Below, piece by piece: positions 15,534-23,284 of a stretch of DNA of 23,284 nucleotides (positions are counted from its first letter, which is position 1; the number at the start of each line of letters is the position of its first letter). The stretch is from Hodarchaeum sp048939725 (lineage in GTDB: Archaea > Asgardarchaeota > Heimdallarchaeia > Hodarchaeales > Hodarchaeaceae): the NCBI GenBank assembly GCA_048939725.1, contig JBHLPG010000033.1, forward strand, positions 1-23,284, in the 5' to 3' direction. Below the pieces are notes generated by a model. It saw only the letters and a list, made by a program, of their open reading frames with translations. It was not told the DNA's origin and did no database searches. The translations under genes were made by a program, and so were the position numbers.

Positions 15534-15680
15534 ATGACGACGTATTTATGTCAAAAATGTCATCAGGAGATTGATCCGGCAGAATTAGAAACTTTACCTG
15601 GGATTCGGTGCATTATTTGCGGTCACCGAATATTACTGAAAAAACGGCCTCCTATCATCAAACGGTTGAAAACTGATTGA
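15534..15680 (+). CDS. rpoP: DNA-directed RNA polymerase subunit Rpo12 (RpoP)
   Basis: A 48-residue zinc-ribbon subunit of archaeal RNA polymerase, homologue of eukaryotic Rpb12/Rpc10. The translation runs MTTYLCQKCHQEI, then a GIRCIICGHRILLKKRPP stretch and a short basic tail. The four zinc cysteines are C6, C9, C26 and C29, and the GHRILLKKR segment after the second pair is the family signature. The length is normal for the family (about 44-50). It lies 124 nt before aIF1 on the same strand. Confidence 0.93.
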   Translation: MTTYLCQKCHQEIDPAELETLPGIRCIICGHRILLKKRPPIIKRLKTD

Positions 15681-15725
15681 ATCACGGAAAAGGATGATTT
15701 CTACAATTCTCTCTTATTCGATAGG

Positions 15726-15735
15726 TTTATATTTT
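15726..15735 (+). promoter_or_regulatory. TATA box for the aIF1 gene
   Basis: TTTATATTTT is a good archaeal TATA element. A transcript starting 24-28 nt downstream would begin near 15757, giving a leader of about 48 nt. Confidence 0.4.
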
Positions 15736-15753
15736 GTTAAGGATAAAGATGGA

Positions 15754-15777
15754 TCAGCTAATCATTGATTCAGCTAA
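15754..15777 (+). repeat. Direct repeat TCAGCTAA, two copies, in the aIF1 leader
   Basis: TCAGCTAA occurs at 15754-15761 and 15770-15777, with 16-nt periodicity. The copies lie at the expected transcription start, a suitable position for an operator, but they may be chance. Confidence 0.45.
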
Positions 15778-15804
15778 CTGAAAATTTGAGGTTAATAGTT
15801 CAAA

Positions 15805-16116
15805 ATGGGTAGTATATGCAAGACCTGCGGTTTACCAGAAGAGTTATGCGCTTGCTCTGATATCGCACGAGAAGAACAAACGTCAATTCGGGTTTTTATT
15901 GAGAAACGAAAATGGGGACGTGAGGTAACGGTCATTGATGGGCTGTCTAAAGATATCGATCTAAGAGGCCTGTCCAAACGTTTGAAGAAAAGTTTGGCAA
16001 CAGGTGGAACAACAAAGGATGGCCGAATTGAACTTCAGGGGAATTTTCTTCGATTAGTTTCTCCGATTCTTGTCGATGAAGGATTTCCTGAAACTTCTAT
16101 TGAACTCCGCGACTAA
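15805..16116 (+). CDS. Translation initiation factor aIF1 (SUI1)
   Basis: Archaeal aIF1, homologue of eukaryotic eIF1 (SUI1), 103 aa; it binds the small subunit P-site and controls start-codon fidelity. The N terminus has the zinc-binding pattern seen in archaeal members (CKTCGLPEELCAC, residues 5-17). The SUI1 fold follows with KRKWGREVTVIDGL, LKKSLATGGTTKDGRIELQG and a C-terminal strand. The start is the first ATG; GAGG lies about 11 nt upstream. In some archaea a SUI1 gene lies inside the ribosomal operon after L29; here it is away from that cluster and next to rpoP. Confidence 0.94.
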   Translation: MGSICKTCGLPEELCACSDIAREEQTSIRVFIEKRKWGREVTVIDGLSKDIDLRGLSKRLKKSLATGGTTKDGRIELQGNFLRLVSPILVDEGFPETSIELRD

Positions 16117-16241
16117 TTCTTATAATTAAACTGACTGCGTCTAATTATTCCCTAGATTGAAGGTGTCTTTTCCCACTTAAGAATAGATACCATTTTTTCT
16201 TTCTATGCTAGACTGTATTTAAGGGAAGAAAACTGTCACAC

Positions 16242-16553
16242 CTAATCTTGTGGGGTTTCAATTGCTTCTACAAAACGACGGCCACTAACTACTTGATCAA
16301 TTGAATGAATGGAACCATGCAGTTCGGTTATAGCTTTCGAGATAAGATTGAAATCCATATTAGAACCTTCAAGTACGACCTTGAGATTCTCTGTCTTCGC
16401 ATCTATTTCAACAAGAGTACAATTCACCGCAGCTACTCCATTTACCTGTTCTAAGGCTGTGGCAAAAGATACTATGGATGGATCATGGAGTTTTAATACA
16501 TCCAATACGAGTCGCCTGACCCCACCCTTATTTCGATCTTTCTTTTCTGACAT
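16242..16553 (-). CDS. DUF211 family protein
   Basis: Small archaeal protein of the DUF211 family, 103 aa, with a predicted ferredoxin-like beta-alpha-beta fold that assembles into multimers in known structures; no biochemical role is established. Family marks are RRLVLDVLKLHDPSIVSFA, GVAAVNCTLVEID and VVLEGSNMDF, and the end SIDQVVSGRRFV is typical. The length is close to the family norm. It is transcribed alone, divergent from the next gene. Confidence 0.88.
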   Translation of the reverse strand: MSEKKDRNKGGVRRLVLDVLKLHDPSIVSFATALEQVNGVAAVNCTLVEIDAKTENLKVVLEGSNMDFNLISKAITELHGSIHSIDQVVSGRRFVEAIETPQD

Positions 16554-16579
16554 TTTTGGAATGTTCTCCGAAATCTTCT

Positions 16580-16590
16580 AATTATAAAGA
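16580..16590 (-). promoter_or_regulatory. TATA box for the DUF211 gene
   Basis: On the minus strand CTTTATAATTAG lies about 30 nt before the ATG at 16553, so transcription would start within a few bases of the start codon and the message would be nearly leaderless. Confidence 0.4.
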
Positions 16591-16665
16591 TTGAGTCTTA
16601 TGTTTTGCTGTTCGCAAAAAATTTTTAATATCTTAGGCAATGATTTTCAGTGGTGACACAGGTGA

Positions 16666-16983
16666 ATGTCTGACCTCTCGAATTTCATTCAAAAAAAGGG
16701 GGAGAAAAAACCATCATCATCATCAAAACCTCAGAAGAAGCAACCTAGAATAATCGAACGGAAAAAATCTCCATATTCATTAGAAGAATTGAGTAAAGAA
16801 CAACTAATTGCATTATTAGAACCTGTTATGGGAGAAATTCCAGGTTTTGCAGCCAATTTAGCTTGGACACGTCAAAAGATCCTCCCAAAAAATCCCAAAA
16901 TCCACCCAGAAGAGCTGGCCCAAGAATTAGCAATTCCCGTACTTGAGGCATATGTAATCCTTGCACAATTGCAATCAGATTAA
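16666..16983 (+). CDS. Small basic protein, unknown function
   Basis: I do not recognise this 105-residue protein. Residues 1-40 are rich in Lys, Ser, Pro and Gln with a run of four serines and look disordered. Residues 45-105 are helical, with ELSKEQLIALLEPVMGEIPG, LAWTRQKILPKNPKIHPEELA and LAIPVLEAYVILAQL, which could be a small helical or winged-helix fold with a DNA- or RNA-binding tail. An AGGTGA touches the ATG directly with no spacing, and an in-frame stop lies just upstream, so initiation is odd. The stop codon shares bases with the stop of the convergent gene at 16980. Confidence 0.65.
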   Translation: MSDLSNFIQKKGEKKPSSSSKPQKKQPRIIERKKSPYSLEELSKEQLIALLEPVMGEIPGFAANLAWTRQKILPKNPKIHPEELAQELAIPVLEAYVILAQLQSD

Positions 16984-18203
16984 GACTCACTATCATCAGT
17001 TTCTTGAAACATTAGTCCAGCAATTTCTTGATAAGAATCGAGCTTATTAAGAGCATCAGAGCAGCCTTTGGATAAAGGAAGATTTTGATTCTCATCTGCC
17101 ATTTCTTTTGCTTCCTCAAGTTTTTCTCGTGCTTCTGTAAAATGAGCTATCGCGTCTGGACTCATATTGTCATACTCTGTAACTGCTTGACAAAATAATT
17201 GCATAGCTTGAAAATATTTGATTTGAGGTTCAAAGCTCTGTCTTAAGGCATCACTGGGTAATTTTTGAAGGACTCTTTGTAAAGTTTGGTTTGCATACGA
17301 AAATTGAAGAGCAGCTTGCTCATTGTTGTCTTGAATCATAAACGCTTTAGCGGTGGCTTCATAATACGAAGAAAATTGAATTTGTTCTTGGAGTTCATAT
17401 TCAACATTTTTCTGAATTTTATTTAGTGAATTATATAGTTGAGCTGATTTCTGATAATTTGCTTTTGCAATATCAAATTTATCCGCTTCTGAATTGGTAA
17501 TTCCTTGAGCGAAGAGTAATTCTGCTTGGTGTTCTAATTTTGCTAGAGTTAAAGACTTAATATTCTCACGGGTTTGAGTTAAAACTTCTGTATCAGAATG
17601 TCCTAAAAACTGTGCTTTTTTCAAATTTCTTAAAGCTAAGTAGAGATCATCGCTATTGTTGGCATTTTTTCCCCGTAATCGGTACAGGTGGCCAGTTAGG
17701 TGGAAAACAATCCCTAAAGAGTTGAAATAATGGTCATAATCACTTCTATTCTGCTCTACCATTAATTCATTATTATACCGATTAATTGTTTCAACATATA
17801 AGACATCTGCTTGAACGATATCATTTTCAGCTTCTGCGATCCGAGCGCGCGTCTCCTGAATTCGAGCATCAATACGTAAAACAAGCCGATCAATATCATA
17901 TTGCAGCCGTGAGTATAGATCTGGATATTGTGTTTGTATTTCTAATATTCCTGATTGTAATTTTTGATATGAAACTAGGGCTTTTTTGATCCGATCACTG
18001 TAAAGCATAAACTCAGAATTGTAGAAGAGACGAAGATGCTGTAGGATACGCATATAAAAATCTTTTTCGGGAAAATCTAGTGAAACTAATGCTTCCCCTA
18101 GGTTATCACATCGTCCGACTGTTTCCACAGCTTCATCAGCTGAAGTACAGTATTTCTGTGTCAGAATCTGTTTGACTTTCATTATAATATTGTCGTCAGA
18201 CAT
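16980..18203 (-). CDS. Helical-repeat (TPR-like) protein, unknown function
   Basis: Unrecognised, 407 aa, almost wholly helical by composition with no membrane segment or signal peptide. Helix pairs such as YYEATAKAFMIQDNNEQAALQFSYA and the segments near residues 165-200 and 255-280 resemble tetratricopeptide repeats, with Ala, Tyr and Leu at regular places. A Glu/Arg-rich stretch around residues 105-150 may be a coiled coil. TPR-like arrays usually hold other proteins, so a scaffold role is a fair guess only. GAGG lies 8 nt before the ATG. It is divergent from Map2. Confidence 0.7.
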   Translation of the reverse strand: MSDDNIIMKVKQILTQKYCTSADEAVETVGRCDNLGEALVSLDFPEKDFYMRILQHLRLFYNSEFMLYSDRIKKALVSYQKLQSGILEIQTQYPDLYSRLQYDIDRLVLRIDARIQETRARIAEAENDIVQADVLYVETINRYNNELMVEQNRSDYDHYFNSLGIVFHLTGHLYRLRGKNANNSDDLYLALRNLKKAQFLGHSDTEVLTQTRENIKSLTLAKLEHQAELLFAQGITNSEADKFDIAKANYQKSAQLYNSLNKIQKNVEYELQEQIQFSSYYEATAKAFMIQDNNEQAALQFSYANQTLQRVLQKLPSDALRQSFEPQIKYFQAMQLFCQAVTEYDNMSPDAIAHFTEAREKLEEAKEMADENQNLPLSKGCSDALNKLDSYQEIAGLMFQETDDSES

Positions 18204-18366
18204 GTGATGATCCTCTAAGAAATTTATCGAGTATGATTAGAATTTTTATCTTTTCGCTAAACCTGAAACCTATGTAAGGTAAGTTCGAAACATCGTTTAT
18301 TTATTTGTTTTTAAAAACGACGAATATAACTTAGAAATAGAGCCTAGAAGAAAACAGGTGAATTTT

Positions 18367-19386
18367 ATGTCTGATTGGACCTCTGAAGAGGGGATAACAG
18401 AAGAAGAGAAGTTTTACTTTTATCGTAAGGCTGGACAAATTGGGTATGAAGTGTTAAACCAAGTGAAAGAGATGATCAAACCTGGTGTACCAATTATTCA
18501 GATTTGTGAAACTGCGGAGGGGTTGATATTAGAAAAAGGAGCAGATGGATTTGGTTTTCCTACAAATGTTTCTATAAACAATATTGCAGCTCATTATTCC
18601 AGTCCTTTTGGGGATGAGAATGTGATCCCTGATGAGGGAAGCATCAAATTAGATATCGGTGTTCATTGTAATGGCTATATTGCTGATACCGCTGTGACAA
18701 TAATTCTTTCTCCTGATCTTAATAACTTGAAGACGGCTGCAGAAGAGGGATTTAAGGCTGCGATGGAGATTGTTCAAGCGGGGACTTTGCCATCACTTGT
18801 AGGTAAACGAATTGAAGAAACAATAACAGGATATGGGTATCGTCCAATTCGGGAATTAACTGGACATAAGCTTGGTAGATATGAATTACATGGAGACAAG
18901 CGATTACCAAATATTAGCTCTCCGTATGATCCTGCAGAGGGAGCATTAGAGGTTGGAGAGGCATACGCCTTAGAAACTTTTGCGTCATCAGGGACAGGGA
19001 GCATTCATGAAGTAGCTGGCACGAAATATATTTACATGCTACTTCCAAGGCGGATACCTTTACGGAATCCGGTGTCAAGGAAAATCTATACAACGACCTA
19101 CAAGAAATACAAATCATTACCATTTGCTGAACGCTGGTTAACCTCATATGATCAGTTTAATCAGGCGCGTGTTCGCTTTGCCATGCGTGAGCTTTTAAAT
19201 GGTGGTGGGTTAATTCCGTATCCTCCGTTAGCCGATGATAAAGGGAGTTTTGTAGCTCAATATGAACATACATTCATTATTACCAAGGAAGATGGTGTAA
19301 TTATCACAACCCAACCTCCTTTTGATTTTGAAATCCCAGAGAGTCTTCAAGAAAAAACAGATACAGATGTTGAGGAAAAGGAATAA
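18367..19386 (+). CDS. map: Methionine aminopeptidase, type 2
   Basis: Removes the initiator methionine from new proteins. From the ATG at 18367 (339 aa), the pita-bread fold residues are present: His76 in the NNIAAH segment, metal ligands Asp96 (KLDIGVH) and Asp107 (YIADTA), His167 (ELTGHKLG), Glu203 (YALETF) and Glu300 (AQYEHTF). A type-2 helical insertion is seen around YTTTYKKYKSLPFAERWL. A GTG at 18358 also fits the frame, but AGGTG 6 nt before the ATG decides the start. The last 15 residues form an acidic tail, and the protein is somewhat longer than typical archaeal Map2 (about 295). Confidence 0.95.
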   Translation: MSDWTSEEGITEEEKFYFYRKAGQIGYEVLNQVKEMIKPGVPIIQICETAEGLILEKGADGFGFPTNVSINNIAAHYSSPFGDENVIPDEGSIKLDIGVHCNGYIADTAVTIILSPDLNNLKTAAEEGFKAAMEIVQAGTLPSLVGKRIEETITGYGYRPIRELTGHKLGRYELHGDKRLPNISSPYDPAEGALEVGEAYALETFASSGTGSIHEVAGTKYIYMLLPRRIPLRNPVSRKIYTTTYKKYKSLPFAERWLTSYDQFNQARVRFAMRELLNGGGLIPYPPLADDKGSFVAQYEHTFIITKEDGVIITTQPPFDFEIPESLQEKTDTDVEEKE

Positions 19387-19495
19387 CCTCATAAGGCAGA
19401 ACAAGTATACTACTTCCCAGATAAAAAATACGAATGGCTGATGTATAAGCCTTCTAATTGTCTTATAGGTATCTATTTGTTCTAATGTGGTTTAA

Positions 19496-21454
19496 TTGAC
19501 ATCTCGACCTAATTTCAAGAAATTTCTGATCATTCTTCGTGAGAAGGAACTCATTGACGAGAATCAGTATGTAAAGACTCTTGATGAATTAAAAAGGTCT
19601 TCTAAGATAGATGGAAATCAATTTACACCATTTCTTGATATGTATGGATTAAAACAGCTTGATATTAAATTGCAACGTCTTAATCAATCGATAAGCGAGA
19701 TCGATACTAAGATTAAAGAGGTTATTAAAGCCTGGGAGACAAAAACATTAGCTAAAAACGAAACAAAAACGATTCTAACTGAATTAGTTGCAGAACAGAA
19801 TAGATTAGTAAAGAACCAAGAGAACTTACAGGCTCGTATCCAGAAAAAAATAAAACGTATGAAATCCTTAGAAAGAACTTCCAATTTTGATATGGAAAGA
19901 ATTGTCTCCACTTTTTCAGAAACTTCTGACAACATGGAAATGTCAACTCTCCTTAACGAGGTCAAAGCGATATGGTCAAGGTACTCCACGGGAATCATTT
20001 CTAAGGAGGAACAGAGACCCCAGAAACTTGATGATGTAGAACTTGACATCTTAAGGACTTTAATGGTTCCAATACCTGAAAGCGAGAAAGAAATCTTTAA
20101 TTTAGATGAAGTTATCCAGCCTATAGATCAGGATGAGAGTTTTCAGAAATCTTTACTTTCAAAAGCTCAAAAAGAGGAGTCAAATGACGAAATTCAGGAT
20201 GAGGTACTTGAAACATCAGAAATTGTCTCACCCTGGGATCTAGTTGGATTAACAGCATTTGATTCTAATAAAACTCCTCTGGGATTGTTTCGCCCCCCCA
20301 TTGTTGTAAACGAGTTGATTTATTTACCAATTGTAAAAGAAAAACCATTAACAATGTCCATATTAAGGAAAGAATATCATAATATTTTCAATCAAGTCAA
20401 TCTCGATCTAAACGCGACTACAACCCAACAAATCAGGGATAAAATAATAAATGCGCTAAAAATTCCAGAAGAGCTTGCATTGCAACCCTCCTATTTTAAT
20501 CAATGGATAAACAAGCTTGGACTTGAAGTTGTACCTGCTAAACCTCAACTAATTAAAGCTTGGTTTATTGAGCCAATTTTAGTGGATAAAGTTTCCCTAG
20601 AACTCCTAACTGTAAAAAAGGAAGATCTAAAAAAGCTTAGCATTCCAGCCTGGATTCCTGCAAAGGGGGAAAAAATCGCTCAACAAGCTCATATCGGACA
20701 GAGAATTATAGGAATGGCAGGGTCAGAGTTTGGAGTGATTGCTGGGATCATGCATGAAACTCCTTTCGGCCAGTGTTTGATCATTGAACGGAAGGTTCCT
20801 CCCTCCTATTTATTGGATTTATATCTAAAAGAATTAGGAAAGGAAAGTTTAGCCGAACTACGGGCTGTTATTGCAAAAGAATTGCATAAAGAAGAACGAG
20901 AGGCCTTTTCCGCAGAAAATTTGTGGCTTATCTGCAATCAGGAGCGACTCCTGATCTCTCCTCATGAGATCACAACCTCCTATTATTCGGTTCTACCAGC
21001 AGCAGCCTTCACATTTTCAGATAGAATTCATGCAAAAATTGGAGTATACTATCATTCTATTCCAGAAACTTTTCGATATCTGGTAGGTAAATCATTACAT
21101 AAAACAGAAGAAGAAAAGGGCTTGATTTATGGTTTCTCAGTTCACAATGGGGAATTTTCTATCCTTTGGTCTTCCCAAGATCCGATTGAGATAATTAAAA
21201 GACTTGGAAAGAAAAAATCAGACCAGTATATTGACCGTTTACGGCGACGTATTTCTCTTGCGTTGGATACTTCTTATGAGAAAAGTTTATGGCCAAGTAA
21301 TTTAGCGCGATATTTTATGAATTTCATATGGATGGAAGAACAACTGACCTTACAACAGGCATTTACAGTCATTAAAGAACGATTTTCATTACAAGAAATA
21401 CTATTTTCTGAAATCACAGATATTTCAAAAGATGGTCTGAAATGCAAAGAATGA
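19496..21454 (+). CDS. Coiled-coil protein with PRC-barrel-like segments, unknown function
   Basis: Unrecognised, 652 aa, cytosolic by composition. Residues about 52-125 form a coiled coil; about 130-245 is acidic and low in structure. A segment at about 247-281 (WDLVGLTAFDSNKTPLGLF, then two strands) and one at about 390-435 (HIGQRIIGMAGSEFGVIAGI, then strands) have the short-barrel pattern of PRC-barrel domains; the rest is mixed. The start is TTG, immediately after an in-frame TAA, so no earlier start is possible, and GTGG 5 nt upstream is a weak binding site. The first ATG is 48 residues in. It overlaps the DUF167 gene by 13 nt, so the two are probably co-translated. Confidence 0.72.
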   Translation: MTSRPNFKKFLIILREKELIDENQYVKTLDELKRSSKIDGNQFTPFLDMYGLKQLDIKLQRLNQSISEIDTKIKEVIKAWETKTLAKNETKTILTELVAEQNRLVKNQENLQARIQKKIKRMKSLERTSNFDMERIVSTFSETSDNMEMSTLLNEVKAIWSRYSTGIISKEEQRPQKLDDVELDILRTLMVPIPESEKEIFNLDEVIQPIDQDESFQKSLLSKAQKEESNDEIQDEVLETSEIVSPWDLVGLTAFDSNKTPLGLFRPPIVVNELIYLPIVKEKPLTMSILRKEYHNIFNQVNLDLNATTTQQIRDKIINALKIPEELALQPSYFNQWINKLGLEVVPAKPQLIKAWFIEPILVDKVSLELLTVKKEDLKKLSIPAWIPAKGEKIAQQAHIGQRIIGMAGSEFGVIAGIMHETPFGQCLIIERKVPPSYLLDLYLKELGKESLAELRAVIAKELHKEEREAFSAENLWLICNQERLLISPHEITTSYYSVLPAAAFTFSDRIHAKIGVYYHSIPETFRYLVGKSLHKTEEEKGLIYGFSVHNGEFSILWSSQDPIEIIKRLGKKKSDQYIDRLRRRISLALDTSYEKSLWPSNLARYFMNFIWMEEQLTLQQAFTVIKERFSLQEILFSEITDISKDGLKCKE

Positions 21455-21783
21455 CTTGGTTAAAAGTGGATGGGAAGGATACACTAGTAATAGCTAATAT
21501 CAAAACTCTTCGAAATGAAGATCAGTTCATTCTTGATTCCGAAAAACTAATTGTAACCGTAAAGGAACCTCCAATAAAGGGTAAGGCCAATAAAAAACTC
21601 CTAAAAATGCTTCGAAAGAGATTTCACACTGATGTGATATTAGAATCTGGTCAAATCAGCTCAAATAAGGTATTTCGTCTAAGAAATGTGTCACCTGAGC
21701 AGGTTTTAACAATTCTAGAAAAAGGGAAATTTGGAAATAAAAAGGAACGAGGTGAGAAAGATGAAATCAGTTCTAGAACTTAA
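21442..21783 (+). CDS. DUF167 (YggU-like) protein
   Basis: Small protein of the DUF167 family, 113 aa, found across all domains of life, with no settled function. The core LIVTVKEPPIKGKANKKLLKML is the family signature (hydrophobic strand, PP-x-x-GKAN, then a helix), followed by VILESGQISSNKVFRLR, matching the usual G-x-x-S-x-x-K. The first ATG is used here; a second lies 3 codons on. The C-terminal 20 residues are charged. The end overlaps the convergent acs gene by 11 nt. Confidence 0.85.
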   Translation: MQRMTWLKVDGKDTLVIANIKTLRNEDQFILDSEKLIVTVKEPPIKGKANKKLLKMLRKRFHTDVILESGQISSNKVFRLRNVSPEQVLTILEKGKFGNKKERGEKDEISSRT

Positions 21784-23284
21784 TCTCACCCATCATTTTT
21801 CTTCGTGCAATAAGTTCCTCAACAACTTCGGGGTTTGCTAAGGTCATAACATTACCGATATCTTTCTTTTCTGCCACAGCTTTCAGGACTCGGCGCATGA
21901 TTTTTCCTGAACGTGTCTTAGGAACTGCTTCAGCAAACATAATGATCTCGGGATAGACAGCTGGCCCTGCTACTGCTCGAACGTGTTTTTGAATATCTTT
22001 TTTCAGTTCATCCGATGGTTCGACGCCTTCCATGAGTGTTATATAAGCAAAAATAGTTGAACCTTTGACTGGATGAGGATAGGGGATAACTGCACTTTCA
22101 GCTACTTTGGGATGAGAGTTAACAGCCGCTTCAACTTCAGCGGAACCAAGACGGTGACCAGAGACTTTGATAACGTCATCTGATCTACCAAGTATAAAAT
22201 AGTACCCCTCTTCATCAATCAGTGCATAATCTCCTGTAAAGTAATGGCCTTCAAATTGGGTAAGATATGTGTTTACAAACCTCTCATGATCACCCCAGAC
22301 GGTTCTCATCAATCCTGGCCAAGGTTTATCATACGCAAAATAGGCTTGGGTATTTGATTTTGTAACTTTTTGCCCATCATCATCTAGTAATATAGGATTG
22401 ACTCCGAAGAAGGGATAGGTGCAACTTCCGGGTTTCATGGGGGTAACTGCTCCGAGATTCACCATCATATAAGAACCCGTTTCAGTTTGCCAATAGCTAT
22501 CGACAATTGGTCTTCCACTGGGTTTATCTTCGGTAGTGCCATCTCCTACAACTTCCCAATACCAACGCCATTCGGGCCAATTGCATACTTCTCCGACTGT
22601 TCCTAACATTTTCAGCCCAGACAAATCCCATTTTGTGACATGTTCATTCCCAAATTTCATCAATGCTCGAATTGCAGTTGGAGCAGTATAAAAGTGGGTT
22701 ACACCGAACTTCTCGCAGATCTCCCAAAATCTTCCTTGATGTGGGTATGTGGGAACTCCTTCATACATAATGGAAATAGCTCCTAACGATAACGGTGAAT
22801 AGATGATCTGTGTATGACCCGTTATCCAACCGATATCCGCAGTGCAGTACCAGACATCTCGTGTAGCTGGTGTTGTTCCTTTCAGGTCAAGTAAACAGGA
22901 ATAATCCCAGACATAATAGTTTGTTGATACTCCATAAACTAAATAACCAGCTGTTGTATGAACAACACCTTTGGGCTTTCCTGTGGTACCACTTGTATAG
23001 AGTATGAAAAGTGGATCTTCTGCGTCCATTACTTCATAATCACATTCTGTAGATTGCTCCTCCATTAGTGCTAAGAAGTCTACATCCTTCTTGTATTCAT
23101 AGACATCGCCTCCAGTAAGCTTGATAACTGCGACTTTTTCAATTGAGTCACAGGTTTCAATAACACCCCGAAGGTTATCTTTCATGGGCCTGTTTTTTCC
23201 TGCTCGGCGAACTTCATCTGCAACAACTAAGATCTTACATTCGGAATCATCAATCCGATCTTTTACTGATTCTGCAGAAAATCC
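21773..23284 (-). CDS. acs: Acetyl-CoA synthetase, AMP-forming, 5' end outside window
   Basis: Makes acetyl-CoA from acetate, ATP and CoA through an acetyl-AMP intermediate. The frame stays open to the right edge, giving 503 residues; about 140-150 N-terminal residues lie beyond. The upstream part before the ATG at 23185 is clearly coding (GFSAESVKDRI and CKILVVADE match the family), so that ATG is internal. Motifs in order are YTSGTTGKPKGVVH, the acetate-pocket region DSYWQTETG, GDYALIDEEGYY, LGRSDDVIKVSGHRLGSAE and KTRSGKIMRR, whose Lys is the residue acetylated in bacterial Acs. The GDYA, GRSD and SGHR motifs fit true Acs rather than the propionyl form, though related acyl-CoA synthetases cannot be excluded. 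Confidence 0.95.
   Translation of the reverse strand, partial: GFSAESVKDRIDDSECKILVVADEVRRAGKNRPMKDNLRGVIETCDSIEKVAVIKLTGGDVYEYKKDVDFLALMEEQSTECDYEVMDAEDPLFILYTSGTTGKPKGVVHTTAGYLVYGVSTNYYVWDYSCLLDLKGTTPATRDVWYCTADIGWITGHTQIIYSPLSLGAISIMYEGVPTYPHQGRFWEICEKFGVTHFYTAPTAIRALMKFGNEHVTKWDLSGLKMLGTVGEVCNWPEWRWYWEVVGDGTTEDKPSGRPIVDSYWQTETGSYMMVNLGAVTPMKPGSCTYPFFGVNPILLDDDGQKVTKSNTQAYFAYDKPWPGLMRTVWGDHERFVNTYLTQFEGHYFTGDYALIDEEGYYFILGRSDDVIKVSGHRLGSAEVEAAVNSHPKVAESAVIPYPHPVKGSTIFAYITLMEGVEPSDELKKDIQKHVRAVAGPAVYPEIIMFAEAVPKTRSGKIMRRVLKAVAEKKDIGNVMTLANPEVVEELIARRKMMGEIKF

Noticed and set aside
18205..18268. C/D box guide RNA suggested by GTGATGA near 18205 and CTGA near 18265
   Set aside because: The C-like box overlaps the start and binding site of the minus-strand gene, no proper D' box is seen and no flanking terminal stem exists.
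23183..23185. ATG as start of acetyl-CoA synthetase
   Set aside because: The upstream 33 codons to the window edge translate into clear family sequence, so the gene is cut by the edge.
1..23284. Mobile element, prophage, CRISPR array or toxin-antitoxin system
   Set aside because: No transposase, integrase, repeat-spacer array, terminal inverted repeats or toxin-like pair could be found on either strand.

Overview
The window is archaeal, with about 37-40% GC by eye. The evidence is an archaeal-type ribosomal protein run (S14, L5, S4e, L24, L14, S17, Rnp1, L29, S3, L22), archaeal-length S19, RNA polymerase subunit Rpo12 (RpoP), aIF1/SUI1, type-2 methionine aminopeptidase, a DUF211 protein and a tRNA-His that appears to carry an intron. 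Two traits make an Asgard-type or other deep, mesophilic archaeon possible: a complete RNase III with a dsRNA-binding domain, rare in archaea, whose signature resembles the eukaryotic form, and several long coiled-coil proteins of unknown family. No diagnostic eukaryotic signature protein is present, so the lineage is an inference. Many genes have a strong AGGTG(A) Shine-Dalgarno about 6 nt before the start, which I used to correct several starts.

Layout. (1) 1-4486, minus strand: a tight ribosomal operon read from L22 toward S14, with small overlaps and the RNase P protein Rnp1 in its usual place between L29 and S17. S14 runs off the left edge. (2) 4487-5252: a divergent promoter region, then S19 alone on the plus strand; S19 normally lies directly upstream of L22 on the same strand, so the S10-type cluster is broken and inverted here. 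(3) 5281-7253: RNase III (minus), then a coiled-coil protein with a winged-helix-like C terminus (plus). (4) 7439-7539: tRNA-His(GTG), minus strand, with about 29 extra nt in the D-arm. (5) 7718-10405: a B12 module of corrinoid adenosyltransferase, coenzyme B12-dependent acyl-CoA mutase large subunit and its B12-binding small subunit. The first probably makes adenosylcobalamin for the mutase. The mutase substrate pocket differs from true methylmalonyl-CoA mutase. (6) 10698-15209: a MacB/LolCDE-like ABC system with a large duplicated-FtsX permease and two ATPases, all with overlapping ends, possibly preceded by a very short ORF. (7) 15534-16553: Rpo12, aIF1 and DUF211. (8) 16666-18203: two convergent genes of unknown function sharing stop bases. 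(9) 18367-19386: Map2. (10) 19496-21783: a 652-residue coiled-coil protein with PRC-barrel-like segments overlapping a DUF167 gene. (11) 21773-23284, minus: AMP-forming acetyl-CoA synthetase, 5' end outside the window.

Most of the window is housekeeping information processing plus acyl-CoA metabolism. The unexplained parts are the coiled-coil proteins, the unusual mutase, the tRNA insertion and the rearranged ribosomal cluster. No mobile element, CRISPR array or prophage was seen.
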